Positions 28,636 to 40,036 are shown, counted from the stretch's first letter. The stretch: DNA of 64,000 nt from Vreelandella azerica (GCF_013112225.1 NZ_JABFHI010000003.1:62001-126000); one strand, 5' to 3'. A program made the numbers and translations. The notes: a model not told the origin generated them from the sequence alone.

Positions 28636-30613
28636 ATGCCTGGATCAGAACAGACACCTTTATTTGCGCCAACCCTATCGACACAAACGCCGTCGACAGA
28701 CACCCTGCCAGATATTCTGGTGGGGCCCTTGCTGCGTAGAATAACGTCAGGCCGCTGGGTGATGTGGTTAGTGGCCTCTCGGGACGTGAGACTTCAGCTC
28801 AAGTTACAGCCTGAAAGTCAGCCCGCACGACACTACGCGCTTGAAGATGCCCAGCAATGTGTGTGGCTAGGGCGCCACGCTTGCCTGTACCTGATTGACC
28901 TGGAACTGGAATCGCCGCTGCCGACCGATATGCTGATTGATTATGACGTCTTGGTGGAAGGCGCGGATGGTGAGGTGTCCGGTATCGGACAATGGGCGCC
29001 CTGGCTATGTTATGAAGATAGAAACTGCCCGAACCTGGTCATTGCCTCTGATCATCGACGGCTGCTGCATGGTTCCTGTCGCAAGCCTCATCATGATGGC
29101 CCGGATGGCCTGGTGCGCGCTGATAGCTGGTTGGAGAGCCGCCTGATGGATAGCGAGCAGCGCCCGGCCTGGCTGTTGATGACCGGTGACCAGGTGTATG
29201 TCGATGACGTGGCTGGCCCGCTGCTGCGGGCAATTCATGCCCTGATTGCGCGCCTGGGGCTGGTAGATGAAGTGCTGGAAGGGGCGACCGTGGGCGACAG
29301 CCAGGCGCTGTATCAATCAGCTAACAGCTACTACCAGCGTGAGGCGTTGTTGCCTGATGCGACCAGCAATGCCGCCTTGCGCGAGCGCTTTTTGGTGGCG
29401 TCAAAAAACCGATATTCACCTCGGCCAATGCTCAGAATCACCTGATGACACTGGCAGAAATGCTAGCCATGTATTTTCTGACCTGGTCACCCACGCCCTG
29501 GCGGCTGATCGAGGTGACAGCGCCCAAGCTGGAGGCGTCAGAAGCGCAGCTTTACCAGCAGGAGAGAGGCATTATTGATGCCTTTGTGGAGGGTTTGCCC
29601 CAGTGTGCCCGGGTGATGGCGCATATTCCCAGCCTGATGATTTTTGATGATCATGACGTCACCGACGACTGGAACCTGACCGCTGACTGGGAAATGACGG
29701 CCTATGGCCATCCGTTTTCCAAGCGGATTATCGGTAATGCGCTGTTTGCCTATCTGCTCTGCCAGGGCTGGGGGAATGCACCGGAAAAACTGCAAGGGCT
29801 GATTGATAGCGCTCAGGCGCTGTTGCGCACTTCTTCACCCGCACCCAGGCCGCTAGTGGCTGAACAGCATGATGAGTTTATCGAACAACTGCTGCGCTTT
29901 CAGGGCTGGGAATACCAGCTGTCGGGCAGCCCGCCCTTGATTGTGCTGGATACCCGTACCCGCCGCTGGCGTAGTGAAAGCAACCCCAAGCGGCCCTCTG
30001 GGCTGATGGACTGGGAAGCGCTGATGGAATTGCAGCAGGCACTGATTGATGCTCCAGGCGCGATCATTGTGTCTCCCGCGCCGATGTTTGGCGTCAAATT
30101 GATCGAGGGCATCCAGAAGATCTTCACCTGGCTGGGCAAACCCTTGGTAGTCGATGCCGAGAACTGGATGGCCCATCGCGGTGCGGCCAGCGTGTTGTTG
30201 CAGATCTGGCGGCATTCAAAAACCCCGGGTAATTTCGTCATCCTTTCCGGTGATGTGCACTATTCATTTGCTTATGACATTCTGATCAGCCATCGCGAGG
30301 ATGCACCTCACCTTTGGCAGGTTACTTCAAGCGGGATCAAGAATACTTTTCCAGAGATGCTGTTAAATACCTTTGACCGCCTTAACCGCTGGCTTTATGC
30401 CCCCTGTCGCCGCTCAACTGGTTGACCCGGCGCCGCAAATTCACTGTCTATCCCCGCGACCCTGAACAGGCAAAGGCAGGTGAGCGGCTATGGAACGGTA
30501 GTGGCATTGGACTTGTGACTCTGGATAAAGAAGGCCGACCGTTAGACATCCGCCAACTGGATGCCAATGGCATGGATGTGGTCTTTCCGCCGCCCAAAGC
30601 ATTGAGGCGTTAA
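28636..30613 (+). CDS. PhoD-like alkaline phosphatase family protein, two frameshifts
   Basis: A metallophosphoesterase of the PhoD family. Metal-binding stretches are MTGDQVYVDDV, MIFDDHDVTDDWN and LSGDVHYSF. There is no signal peptide, unlike classic secreted PhoD, so it may be cytoplasmic. Frames change near 29405 (in a run of six A) and near 30402 (CCCCTG, one C missing), giving about 659 residues. The ATG at 28636 follows the sensor-kinase stop by 8 bases, so it could share the operon. It ends near the chemoreceptor remnant. The substrate is unknown; phosphodiester substrates are usual in the family. Confidence 0.75.
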
Positions 30614-30699
30614 ACAGTCCACTCCTTATCACACTTTTCTGCCTCCCCCGAATTCTCTTTCTCTGTATTCCCACGTAGCGTACTGAGGAGCAGTAGGCT

Positions 30700-31033
30700 T
30701 CTCTGGTGCAGACGGCCTCAAGTATGGAAGAAATCACCGCGACCGTTCGCCAGAGCGCTGATAACGCTCAAGAAAATTTCCGAGCGGGTGCAGAAAGTCG
30801 CTAATCTGGTCGATGAAATGGCCTCTGCGACCACAGAGCAGTCATCAGGGATTGAGGAAATCAACCGTGCCATGACCCAGCTGGAAGAGGTTACCCAGCA
30901 GAACGCTGCTCTAGTAGAGGAAGTCGCGGCTGCCAGCCGCTCGCTGGATGAGCAGGCAGAAGAAATGGCAGAAATGATCGGTAAATATCAGGTTCACGAC
31001 GTGGGCACCACGCCGCGGCTTGCGTCTTCCTAG
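30700..31033 (+). pseudogene. Chemoreceptor (MCP) signalling-domain remnant
   Basis: Two pieces of a methyl-accepting chemotaxis protein are joined: QTASSMEEITATVRQSADNA, then, after a frame change near 30770, ERVQKVANLVDEMASATTEQ and EEVTQQNAALVEEVAAASRS to the end. The middle of the domain, including the hairpin tip that contacts CheA/CheW, is missing, as are the sensor and membrane parts. This is therefore a real deletion, not merely an indel error. No promoter is evident. Confidence 0.7.
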
Positions 31034-31150
31034 CCACAGCCGTCATGATATCTGGGCGCTTTTATAACGAGCGCCTGGCTGTCTTAAGGCATTTTTGCCA
31101 GAGAGTCTGCCTGGATATTGACGATCAGCGTAGGTAGGAGGCCTCTGGCC

Positions 31151-31936
31151 ATGACCCATCCTTTTAACTCTGCCAGTAGTGGCCACCCCGATAAAAAAGC
31201 CTCAACGGTTGATACGCTTTCCGGACTGCGCTTTGAGCAGTTTTATGTGGCCGTTGAGCAGAGCCCGGTGGCGACAGCCATTACCGATGCGAATGGTTGC
31301 ATCGAGTTCGTCAACCAGCGTTTTCTGGAAATCACCGGCTACGACCGTGAGGAGCTTCTGGGTAAAACGCCCGCCTTGATTCAGTCTGGCATGACACCGA
31401 ATGCGGTCTACGACACCATGTGGGCAACGCTTAAGGCCGGTGATGTCTGGAAAGGTGAAATTCTCAATCGACGCAAGAATGGCGAGCTGTACTGGGAGAA
31501 GCAGACCATCACGCCGGTCAAGCATTCCGACGGTGAGATTCTCAACTATGTTGCCGTCAAGGAAGATATTACCCACTGGCGTCGCCAGGAAAATGAGCTG
31601 CGCTTGATGGCCGCCGCGTTTGAAACCGGCCAGGCTGCCCTGATTACCGATGCGGATGTGGTCATTGAGCGGGTGAATCAGGCATTTGAGGAGATTACCG
31701 GTTATTCAAGCGCTGAAGCGGTAGGGCAAACGCCACGCCTGCTTAAGTCTGGCCACCACGATGACGACTTCTATCAGCAGATGTGGCGTTCACTGCGTGA
31801 AAAGGGGCACTGGCAGGGCCAGGTGTGGAACCGCAACAAAAGCGGTGACATTGCCCTTTACTGGCAAGCCATCACCGCTGTGCATGATGATGAGGGCCAA
31901 GTGCTCCGCTTTGTGGCCGTGTTTCACGCCCTTTAA
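31151..31936 (+). CDS. Protein with two PAS domains and no output domain
   Basis: The ATG at 31151 is chosen for AGGAGG about 10 bases upstream. Two PAS-PAC units follow: VEQSPVATAITDANGCIEFV with GYDREELLGKTP and NRRKNGELYWE (about 35-155), and AAFETGQAALITDADVVIER with GYSSAEAVGQTPRLLKSG (about 160-262). PAS units of this type precede GGDEF/EAL or chemoreceptor domains. Here the protein ends after the second unit. It stands beside a chemoreceptor remnant, so it may be a truncated receptor or free-standing sensor. Ligand unknown. Confidence 0.75.
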   Translation: MTHPFNSASSGHPDKKASTVDTLSGLRFEQFYVAVEQSPVATAITDANGCIEFVNQRFLEITGYDREELLGKTPALIQSGMTPNAVYDTMWATLKAGDVWKGEILNRRKNGELYWEKQTITPVKHSDGEILNYVAVKEDITHWRRQENELRLMAAAFETGQAALITDADVVIERVNQAFEEITGYSSAEAVGQTPRLLKSGHHDDDFYQQMWRSLREKGHWQGQVWNRNKSGDIALYWQAITAVHDDEGQVLRFVAVFHAL

Positions 31937-31943
31937 TAAACCG

Positions 31944-32861
31944 TCAGGCGGCGCGGGAGTTGTCAGCGCTCATGCTGGGATCAACCGCTTGGCCACCAGT
32001 ATCAGCGGCCAGATTGCCTCTGGCAGGCATGGCGCTGGCGTCAATGCCGTCTCCCGTATTGCCAGCAGCGCTGCTGGCGGTGTCGGCTTGTGCATTCTCA
32101 GCATCAGCAGCGCTGCTGTTTTCTGCGCCCGATGCGCGGGCATTGTTCATTTCGCTTTGCAGCCTGGAGGCTTCCAGTTTGGCTTCCAGCAAATACTGGC
32201 GCGCCTGAGCAGCGACCTGCAGATCCTTGGATGAAGGCTCTGCCGGTGCCAAGGCCGCAGAAATTACAGTTTGCATTTTCTCGACGGTAGCTTGAGGGTC
32301 ACCTTTCACTGGGCCGTAATCAATCGGCACTTCGCCGCCCACCGCATAGCGGTTGCCATCCGGGCCGGATTGATAATCATAGCTGGCACTGCCGGTGTAG
32401 GGGCCGCCGGCAATTTCATGGGCACGCTCGTGTTGGCGAACTTCTTGATCTCTCTGCTTGAGCTGCTCAACCTGACGAATTTCCTGTTCGTTCAGCGGCG
32501 TGCCGTCCGGACGTGTGGGAGCGTTACCAAAAGGGTTTTCGTTACTTTCCCGGCTTTCTTGAGTCTCGTCGCCTGGCTGTGCGGGGCGGTTCTGTTCTGA
32601 CCCTTCCGGCGCGTTGACAGGCGCAGCATTATCAGTGGAACGCTCGGTAGACCGGCGGCCGTTGGCGGTGCCTTCAGCCGGGTTGGCGGTAGAGGAAGCT
32701 ACCCGCGCGTAGTCATTGCCTGTTTCGGCAAACGGGCGCTGGTCTGCCTGTGAAAGTGTCGCCCCTGCGGCACGCTCGCTACCGCCTATGCGGTTCGTCG
32801 CAGAGGCAGTGACCGACCAGTAGGTCGACGGTAATGCGCTACTGACAGCTGAGATGGACAT
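31944..32861 (-). CDS. SprA-related putative metalloprotease (CJM1_0395 family)
   Basis: A disordered Ser/Asn/Glu-rich N-terminus of about 135 residues is followed by the family core: RQVEQLKQRDQEVRQHERAH, EIAGGPYTGSASYDYQSGPD, and RYAVGGEVPIDYGPVKGDPQ. HERAH gives the HExxH zinc motif. An Ala/Asn-rich C-terminus follows. The Met at 32861 (MSISAVSS) is taken as start as in relatives; a frame from 32933 adds 24 residues. It converges on the PAS gene with only 7 bases between stops. Protease activity is predicted, not shown. Confidence 0.75.
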   Translation of the reverse strand: MSISAVSSALPSTYWSVTASATNRIGGSERAAGATLSQADQRPFAETGNDYARVASSTANPAEGTANGRRSTERSTDNAAPVNAPEGSEQNRPAQPGDETQESRESNENPFGNAPTRPDGTPLNEQEIRQVEQLKQRDQEVRQHERAHEIAGGPYTGSASYDYQSGPDGNRYAVGGEVPIDYGPVKGDPQATVEKMQTVISAALAPAEPSSKDLQVAAQARQYLLEAKLEASRLQSEMNNARASGAENSSAADAENAQADTASSAAGNTGDGIDASAMPARGNLAADTGGQAVDPSMSADNSRAA

Positions 32862-32954
32862 AAGCGGTACCGAGAAAGTAAACGATGAAGTAACATTGTA
32901 GACCAGTATCGGCAACTCGTCCTCAGACTGCAAGACAGGAACATCACAACGTCA

Positions 32955-33185
32955 ATGCCTTCTATTGATATCGTATTGCATCTTTCCTATGACGAATGCC
33001 TAGCCCACTATGAAGGGCGGATAGGTAATGTGCGCACCCGCAGCCTGGATGGCCGCTGGGTGATTTTTCCGGCGGAAGCCATTCGCCGCGTCGTCAGCCG
33101 AGACGGCGTACATGGGGCGTTTCGGCTGAACTTTTCCGACCAGGGAAAATTTATCAGCATCGAACCCTTGGCCGCGCGGCGTTAG
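32955..33185 (+). CDS. DUF2835 family protein
   Basis: A 76-residue protein. IDIVLHLSYDECLAHYEGRI, RSLDGRWVIFPAEAIRRVVS and VHGAFRLNFSDQGKFISIEP match DUF2835, a small beta-rich family common in gammaproteobacteria. Function unknown. Divergent from the SprA-related gene. The frame is intact. Confidence 0.85.
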   Translation: MPSIDIVLHLSYDECLAHYEGRIGNVRTRSLDGRWVIFPAEAIRRVVSRDGVHGAFRLNFSDQGKFISIEPLAARR

Positions 33186-33322
33186 TGGCCGAAGGCGAGT
33201 GTGACGTTTGTCTCTGGTGTTGCCAGATGAGTGCCAGTAGGGTTTAGCACAACAAGTAGGTAGGCTTGTTTACCTGTTGCTGACGTTTATCAGCACATCC
33301 TTTCTTTGACCGTGGAGTCGTT

Positions 33323-33994
33323 ATGATTCGTGTCCATCATCTGGAAAAGTCTCGCTCGCATCGGGTTCTCTGGCTTCTGGAGATCCTTGCGCTTGACTAT
33401 GAAATCGTTACCTATGCCCGCGATAACGACACTCAACTGGCGCCTCAGGCATTAAAAGAGATCCACCCGCTGGGTAAGTCGCCGGTGGTCACTGATGGCG
33501 ATATTACCATTGCCGAATCAGGCGCTATCGTCGATTACCTGCTGATGCGTTATGGCCAAGGGCAAACGGAGCCGTCACCGGATAATAGCGCGGCCTGGGT
33601 CAATGAACGTTACTGGCGGCACTATGCGGAAGGCTCCTTGATGCCGCTGCTGGTGATGCGTCTGGTGTTTAGCCAGTTGCCCAAACAATCACCCCTTTTG
33701 ATCAAGCCAATCGCCAAGGGCATCAATGCCACGGTCAATGAGCGTTTTCTGGCGCCTCAGCTGGCAGAGCACCTCTCCATGATCGAGGCACACCTGGAGC
33801 CACGCGGCCAGTTCTCCAGCACCTGGCCAAGCGGTGCGGATGTGCAGATGAGCTTTCCGCTGCAGGCGTTGGCCCTGTCTGATTCATTGCGCGATTATCC
33901 AGCGATCAGCCGCTATGTGGCACGTATTGAAGCTGACTCGGCCTGGCAGCGTGTTGTCGAGCGCGCCGGACCCATGACGCTGCCGGGCATATAG
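33323..33994 (+). CDS. Glutathione S-transferase
   Basis: A 223-residue cytosolic enzyme of the GST superfamily. The thioredoxin-like N-terminal domain includes HHLEKSRSHRVLWLLEILAL, the cis-Pro segment KSPVV and the glutathione-binding ESGAIVDYLL. A helical C-terminal domain follows. The catalytic residue is probably Ser10 or Ser12 in KSRSHR. Related proteins are stress or detoxification enzymes; substrate unknown. Its stop is 2 bases before the GTG of the c-di-GMP gene, so co-transcription is likely. Confidence 0.88.
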   Translation: MIRVHHLEKSRSHRVLWLLEILALDYEIVTYARDNDTQLAPQALKEIHPLGKSPVVTDGDITIAESGAIVDYLLMRYGQGQTEPSPDNSAAWVNERYWRHYAEGSLMPLLVMRLVFSQLPKQSPLLIKPIAKGINATVNERFLAPQLAEHLSMIEAHLEPRGQFSSTWPSGADVQMSFPLQALALSDSLRDYPAISRYVARIEADSAWQRVVERAGPMTLPGI

Positions 33995-33996
33995 CC

Positions 33997-36637
33997 GTGC
34001 GGGGTGTGTTTGCCTGCCTTATGCCCGTTGCCTTGTCGCTGCTGCTCCTGACGCCTGCTGAGTCTCAGTCGCTGTCGCTGAAAGTGGGTGTCTACGACAA
34101 TCCGCCCAAACTATTTGCCGGTGCGGAAGGCGAACTCCGCGGTATTTTAGGCGAGCTGCTGGTTGAGATGGCCAATGCCGAAGGCTGGCAGCTTGAGAGT
34201 GTCAATTGCCAGTGGCAAGAGTGCCTGGATGGGCTTGCCTCTGGTGAGATCGATATCCTGCCGGATGTTGCCTGGAGTGCCAGCCGTGCAGGCTGGATGG
34301 AGTTTCATCAGGAACCGGCCCTGCACAGCTGGTCGCAGATCTATCAGCGTGAGGGGCTCGGGTTGGATGCCATTCTGGATCTGGACGGTAGGCGCCTGGC
34401 CGTGGTGAACGGCTCCATCCAGCAGCGTTATCTGGCTGAGTTGTCCGGACGTTTTGCCATTGAGATTGACTGGCTGGGTGTGGAGAGCTTTGCCGATGGT
34501 TTTGACGCGGTCAAGGAGGGCAGGGCTGATGCTGCCGTTGCCAATCATCTCTTTGGTGGCTGGCGCGCCGCTGAAATGGGCTTGCAGGAAACAGCGATCA
34601 TTTTTCAGCCTGTACGCCTTTATTACGCTGTTTCTGTTCAGGCGCCGCAAGGCGTTCTGGCGCGCATTGATGAGTATCTGAAAGAGTGGAAGGCACAGGC
34701 GGGTTCTGTCTATTACACCACACTGCGCGAGTGGCGCGCTGAGCCTGGCGTACCCCGGACACCGGCATGGCTGCCCTGGACGCTGGCGGCCTTGCTGATG
34801 ATGCTGTTGGCGGCACTTGCTGGTTACTGGCTGCAGCGCCAGCGCAGTGCGCATAGCGCGGCGCGCCTTGAAGCTCAGCGGGAAATGCTGGAAACCATCC
34901 TGGACAGTCTTGAAGCTCACGTCTATATCAAATCGCCGACCCTTGAATACCGCTACGTCAATAACAAACTGTGTAACTTTCTTAAGCGTTCTTCCAGCGA
35001 GATTCTGGGGCATCGTGATAGTGAGTTTTTGACGCGGCAACGGTGGCTGAGTGGGCCGACATTGACCGTCGTGTGATGGCCAGTGGTAAAAAGACCACTA
35101 CCGAAGAAAGCCTGGCGCTCAAAGGTGATAAGCAGGTGCGCACTTTTCTGTCTATCAAGATGCCATTGGTGATGGCGCCAGGGGAAGCACCATCGTTGTG
35201 TGGTATCTCCACCGACTTGACCGACTACCTTGAAATGCAGTCGCGCACTCATTATCTGGCGTTTTACGATGCCCTGACAGGTTTGCCAAACCGCCGCCTG
35301 TTGCTTGAGTCGCTGGCATCCGTGTTAGAGAAAAAAATACCTGATGGCCGTTTTACCGCCCTGCTGGTGGTTGATCTGGACAGCTTCAGGTTGGTCAATG
35401 ATATTCATGGCCATGATAGCGGAGACCGGCTTTTAAGGCGGGGGTGGCAGAATGCCTACAGCACTGTCTGGCATCAGCGTTCAATGAGCATAAAGCTGTG
35501 CTGACAGGTGGCGATACCGCTACGTTGGAAGCCGCAGAGTCAGGCGGTGAAACCCATAAACATTTGATACTTTCACGCTTCAGTAGCGATGAGTTTGTGC
35601 TATTGGTAGATGATATCGATGGCAACTCTGAGGACGTCGCTAATCAGATTGAGCGCTTGGGCCGTCAGCTGATTGATGCCGTTGGGCGCCTCAGCGTGCA
35701 GGATGCCCTGCCGATCAGTGCCAGTATCGGCATTACTCTCTTTCAGGAAACCGTGGCACAGGTTGATGTGGTGTTGCAGCAGGCTGACATGGCGCTTCAG
35801 CAAGCCAAGGCGGCAGGCGGCAATACGCTGCGTTTTTTCAATGCCGACATGCAGACCAGTGTGCTGGAACGAGCCAGCCTTGAAGCAGATTTATACCAGG
35901 CGCTTGAGCGCGATGAATTGAGGCTTTTCTATCAGCGCCAGGTCAATGAGCAGGGAGTGACAACAGGAGTGGAGGCGCTGCTGCGCTGGCAGCACCCTGA
36001 GCGTGGTATGGTGTCTCCTGGGCTTTTTATTCCTCTGGCGGAAAACAACGGGCTGATTGTGCCGATTGGCCGCTGGGTGTTGGAAAAAGCTGCCCGCCAG
36101 TTGGCGCTGTGGACTCAGAATGCCGCTTATTCGACATTGACCATTTCCGTCAATGTCAGCTCGGTTCAGTTCCAGCAGTCCGAATTTGTTAGTGATGTGG
36201 AGAAGATTCTGCACCGCACCGAGGCACCGCCTGGACGGTTGGTGCTGGAAGTCACCGAGAGCCTTCTGATGCACGACCCAGCCCGTGTGCGGCTGACCAT
36301 GTTGCAGCTGCGTGAGCATGGCGTGCGTTTTGCCCTGGATGATTTTGGTACCGGGTATTCGTCATTAAGCTATCTCAAGCGTCTGCCGCTGGATGAGTTG
36401 AAGATCGATCAATCCTTTGTGCGTGAACTGCTGGCTGATAAAGCCGATGCGGCGATTGTCGAGACCACGATTCTGCTGGCAAGCAGTCTTGGCTTGAAAG
36501 TGGTGGCAGAAGGGGTTGAAGAGGCGGAGCAGCTTGCCTGGTTAAAAGCCCATGGCTGCGGGCTGTATCAGGGATTCCTGTTTGGTCGCCCCGCCCCGAT
36601 AGAGGTTGCCTTTGACGGCGACACGACACACGCCTAA
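33997..36637 (+). CDS. SBP-PAS-GGDEF-EAL c-di-GMP protein, two frameshifts
   Basis: A membrane signalling protein. A signal peptide is followed by a periplasmic solute-binding domain (LKVGVYDNPPKLFAGAEGEL, about 28-240), a membrane segment (LPWTLAALLMMLLAALAGYW), PAS, GGDEF and EAL. The GGDEF site reads SRFSSDEF, degenerate, so cyclase activity is unlikely. The EAL domain has GVEALLRW, NVSSVQF, EVTES, DDFGTGYSS and KIDQSF, so c-di-GMP hydrolysis is likely. Frames change near 35027 (run of T) and near 35437 (run of G). The GTG at 33997 is taken as start. About 880 residues when corrected. c-di-GMP hydrolases control Lap adhesin release in relatives. Confidence 0.85.
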
Positions 36638-36907
36638 CCGCTGGCAAGCCTGGCTGACAGGTGATAGACTATGCCATCCTCTCAGACAAGACCCGTGAAC
36701 GGGCAGTTTTCAACACTGCCAGTTGCACATTTTGGTAAGGCAAAACGCCAATCCAATTAAGCGGTTACCGCATTATTTACTGAGCGGTAACTGAGTGTCG
36801 GAAACGTCGCAGCAGGCACTGTCTGATTAACAGCCAGGTGCCAAGCGATGAATATACAGTTAATCCGTTGCCATTAACGGCAACCTTTTTCTCCAAGGAG
36901 ATACCCT

Positions 36908-37174
36908 GTGGCGAACAGCAAGCAAGCTCGCAAGCGCGCCCGCCAGGCCGAGAAGCGTCGCGTCCTGAAATCCAGCCAGCGCAGCATGGTCCGTACTTAT
37001 ATCAAGCACGTGATCAAGGCGATCAATACTGGTGACCATGCCAAGTCAATGGAAGCTTTCCATGCCATGCAGCCGGTTATCGACCGCATTGCGGACAAGG
37101 ACGTGCTCTCCAAGAAGAAGGCTGCTCGCCTGAAGAGCCGCTTGAACAAGCGTATCAAGGCTCTGGCGGCGTAA
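36908..37174 (+). CDS. rpsT: 30S ribosomal protein S20
   Basis: An 88-residue small-subunit protein, Lys/Arg- and Ala-rich. It begins ANSKQARKRARQAEKRR and has the conserved AMQPVIDRIADKDVL. Translation starts at a GTG with CAAGGAGA upstream; non-ATG starts are common for rpsT and linked to autoregulation. An intrinsic terminator follows. The frame is intact. Confidence 0.97.
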   Translation: MANSKQARKRARQAEKRRVLKSSQRSMVRTYIKHVIKAINTGDHAKSMEAFHAMQPVIDRIADKDVLSKKKAARLKSRLNKRIKALAA

Positions 37175-37189
37175 GCCGGCAAGCGCCTT

Positions 37190-37217
37190 AAAAAAACCGG
37201 CCAAGGCCGGTTTTTTT
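37190..37217 (+). terminator. Intrinsic terminator after rpsT
   Basis: AAACCGGCC-AA-GGCCGGTTTTTTT, a perfect stem with a run of seven T, 16 bases after the rpsT stop. The A-rich left flank makes it bidirectional. Confidence 0.92.
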
Positions 37218-37306
37218 GTGTCTGTCAGCTGTGTTGCCTGCCATAACGACGTCAACACGATTGGGTCAACGCCCGTCTTAATGGATGAGACGCAAGAGAG
37301 GCTGCC

Positions 37307-38881
37307 ATGAGTAGACCAACGCCTGATCGCACTGATCAGCCGCCCGCCCGTCGTGGGCTGATGGGCTCGGGGCTGATTGTCAGTGCAATGACGATGCTTT
37401 CTCGCGTCATGGGGTTGGCGCGGGATGTGGTGATTGCCGCCCTTTTAGGGGCAGGCACCGGTGCAGACGCCTTTTTGTGGCGTTCAAGATCCCCAATTTT
37501 TTGCGCCGTCTATTTGCGGAGGGAGCCTTCAACCAGGCCTTTGTTCCGGTGCTCTCGGAGTATTCCACGACGCGCACCCGGGAAGAGATCCGCGATTTGC
37601 TTAACGCGGTCGCCGGTAGTCTGGCCGCCGTGCTGGCGCTGATTACCGCCTTGGCTATGCTCGCAGCTCCCTGGCTGGTATGGGTGTTTGCGCCCGGCTT
37701 CGGGCGTGACCCAGAAAAGCTGGCGCTGACGGCGGACATGCTGCAGTTGACCTTTCCGTACCTGTTGTTGATCTCATTAACAGCGTTTTCAGGCAGCGTG
37801 CTGAATACCTGGAACCGTTTTGCAGTACCGGCCTTTACGCCTGTGCTGCTGAATCTTTCACTGATTGGCGCTGCGCTTTTGCTGGTGCCGCTGATGGATA
37901 CTCCGGCCATGGCGCTGGCTTGGGGGTGCTGATTGCTGGTGCCGCCCAGCTGGCTTTTCAGGTGCCGTTTCTTTTTCGCCTGGGGCTTTTGCCTAAGCCC
38001 TGGCCGAATTTTGCCCATGAAGGAGTGCGGCGCATTCTGAAGCTGATGGCACCGGCGCTGTTCGGGGTCTCGGTATCGCAAATCAACCTCTTATTGGATA
38101 CCGTTCTGGCTTCATTTCTGGCAGCGGGTAGCGTTTCCTGGCTGTATTATTCAGACCGTCTGGTCGAGCTGCCGCTAGGGGTGTTTGGCGTTGCGATTGG
38201 CACGGTGATTCTGCCGGCGCTTTCCAAACGCCATGCCAGCCAGTCTCGGGAGCATTTTTCAGCCATGCTGGATTGGGCAATACGCATGGTGCTGTTGCTG
38301 GGCCTGCCTGCGGCGCTGGCGCTGGCGGTGCTGGCCGAGCCGCTGCTGATTACCCTGTTCCACTATGGCGCCATGACCGATCACGATATTCAGATGGCCG
38401 CGATGAGCCTGCGCGCCTATGCGTTTGGCCTCTTGGCCTTCATGCTGATCAAGGTGTTGGCGCCGGGTTTCTTTGCCCGTCAGGACACTAAGACGCCGGT
38501 CAAAATCGGTATCATTGCCATGCTGGCGAATATGGTCTTCAACCTGATTCTGATCTGGCCGCTAGCCCATGCCGGGCTGGCGCTGGCGACGGCTTTGTCG
38601 GCCTTTATGAATGCAGGCATGCTGGGCTATCTATTGCGTAAGCAAGGTATTCTGGTGTTTCAGCCAGGCTGGCCGCGTTTTGCACTCCAGCTGGTGGGGG
38701 CAGTGCGGTGATGAGCATTGGCCTTTACTGGCTGGCACCGGAATGGCAGGCCTGGCTCGAGTTTTCGCTTTTCCAGCGGGTTGGTTGGGTGAGCGTGCTG
38801 GTAGGGTTGGGCGCCGGTGTCTACTTTGCCTGGCTGGCGGCCTTTGGTCTGCGCCTTAAACAACTTAAAATGCACAGTTAA
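37307..38881 (+). CDS. murJ: Lipid II flippase MurJ, three frameshifts
   Basis: Moves lipid II across the inner membrane for peptidoglycan synthesis; essential. It begins GLIVSAMTMLSRVMGLARDV, with the Arg-rich first helix and DAFxxAFKIPNFLRRLFAEGAF. Frames change near 37480, near 37922 (AMALAWG to GVLIAGAAQL) and near 38710 (LQLVGAV to VMSIGLYWL). Corrected length is about 524 residues with some 14 membrane helices, as in the family. The essential role argues that the breaks are sequence errors. It lies 132 bases after rpsT, the usual order in relatives. Confidence 0.93.
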
Positions 38882-38968
38882 GGTTACAATACGGTGCCAG
38901 GCATACATTGACGCGGGCAGGTTGGTTATAATCGCCTGATGTTACAGGTTTCACACAGTTGAGGTGCC

Positions 38969-40036
38969 ATGCGCGTTATTCGAGGGCTGCACAATCTGAC
39001 CGATGCACACCGGGGTTGCGTGGCAACCATCGGTAACTTTGATGGTGTGCACCGTGGGCATCAGGCCATTTTGCAGCAGTGCCGCGAACACGCGGCCCGC
39101 CATGATGTGCCGCTGACGGTGGTTGTATTTGAACCTCAACCGCGTGAGTTCTTCGCTGGCGAGCAGGCACCGCCACGGCTGACCCGCCTGCGTGAGAAAG
39201 TTCGCCTTTTGATGGCTCATGGCGCTGAACAGGTGCTGTGTCTGCCGTTCAACGATGCGCTACGCAGTCTCACCGGGCGTGAATTTATTGATCAAGTGCT
39301 GATCAAGGGGCTGGACGTCCGCCATCTGGTAGTGGGGGATGATTTCCGCTTTGGCTGCGACCGGCGCGGTGACTTCAATCTCTTGAAAGCAGTCGGTCGC
39401 GAGCAGGGGTTTGGCGTCGAACACACCCGTACGTTCACCGTGGCTGACGAACGGGTTTCCAGCACCCGGGTGAGAACTCTGCTGGCCAGCGGTAATTTTC
39501 ACGCCTCAGCGCGTCTATTGGGGCGTCCTTATTCACTAAGCGGGCGCGTAGTGCGCGACCAGCAGCTGGGGCGCACCATTGGTGTGCCCACCGCTAACCT
39601 GCCGCTGCTACCGCAACCGCTGACCTTGCGTGGGGTGTTTGCAACGGTAGCAGAGCTTGAAGACGGGTGCTGCTACCCGAGCGTGGCCAATATTGGTTAT
39701 CGCCCTACCGTCGGCGCGCAGCGCCCGACGCTGGAAGTGCACCTGTTTGACTTTGACCGTAATATCTATGGCCAGCGCTGCACGGTTTACCCCTGCGCCA
39801 GGCTGCGGGGCGAAACCCGCTTTGATGATTTTGATACCCTGAAAGCACAGATTTACGCGGATCAGGCGCGCGCGCGACGCTATCTGGCCAATTATCAGGG
39901 CGCAAACCAGGCCTTGCCACTTGCCTCGGCGCCGGCCCCTTTATCTGATATTTCTGCCGCTGATATTCCCGCAGCGACAGCTATTTTCTCTGACACAAGG
40001 TCAGCGGACGATTCCGCTGACGCTAACGACGGCTGA
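38969..40036 (+). CDS. ribF: Bifunctional riboflavin kinase / FAD synthetase
   Basis: Makes FMN then FAD. The N-terminal nucleotidyl-transferase has [13 protein letters not shown] (HxGH-like) and the ST-R motif in ERVSSTRVR. The C-terminal kinase has [12 protein letters not shown] and [11 protein letters not shown] 45-residue Ala/Ser/Asp-rich tail after LANYQG is longer than usual and looks disordered. It begins 87 bases after murJ and ends 7 bases before ileS. The frame is intact. Confidence 0.95.
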   Translation: MRVIRGLHNLTDAHRGCVATIGNFDGVHRGHQAILQQCREHAARHDVPLTVVVFEPQPREFFAGEQAPPRLTRLREKVRLLMAHGAEQVLCLPFNDALRSLTGREFIDQVLIKGLDVRHLVVGDDFRFGCDRRGDFNLLKAVGREQGFGVEHTRTFTVADERVSSTRVRTLLASGNFHASARLLGRPYSLSGRVVRDQQLGRTIGVPTANLPLLPQPLTLRGVFATVAELEDGCCYPSVANIGYRPTVGAQRPTLEVHLFDFDRNIYGQRCTVYPCARLRGETRFDDFDTLKAQIYADQARARRYLANYQGANQALPLASAPAPLSDISAADIPAATAIFSDTRSADDSADANDG

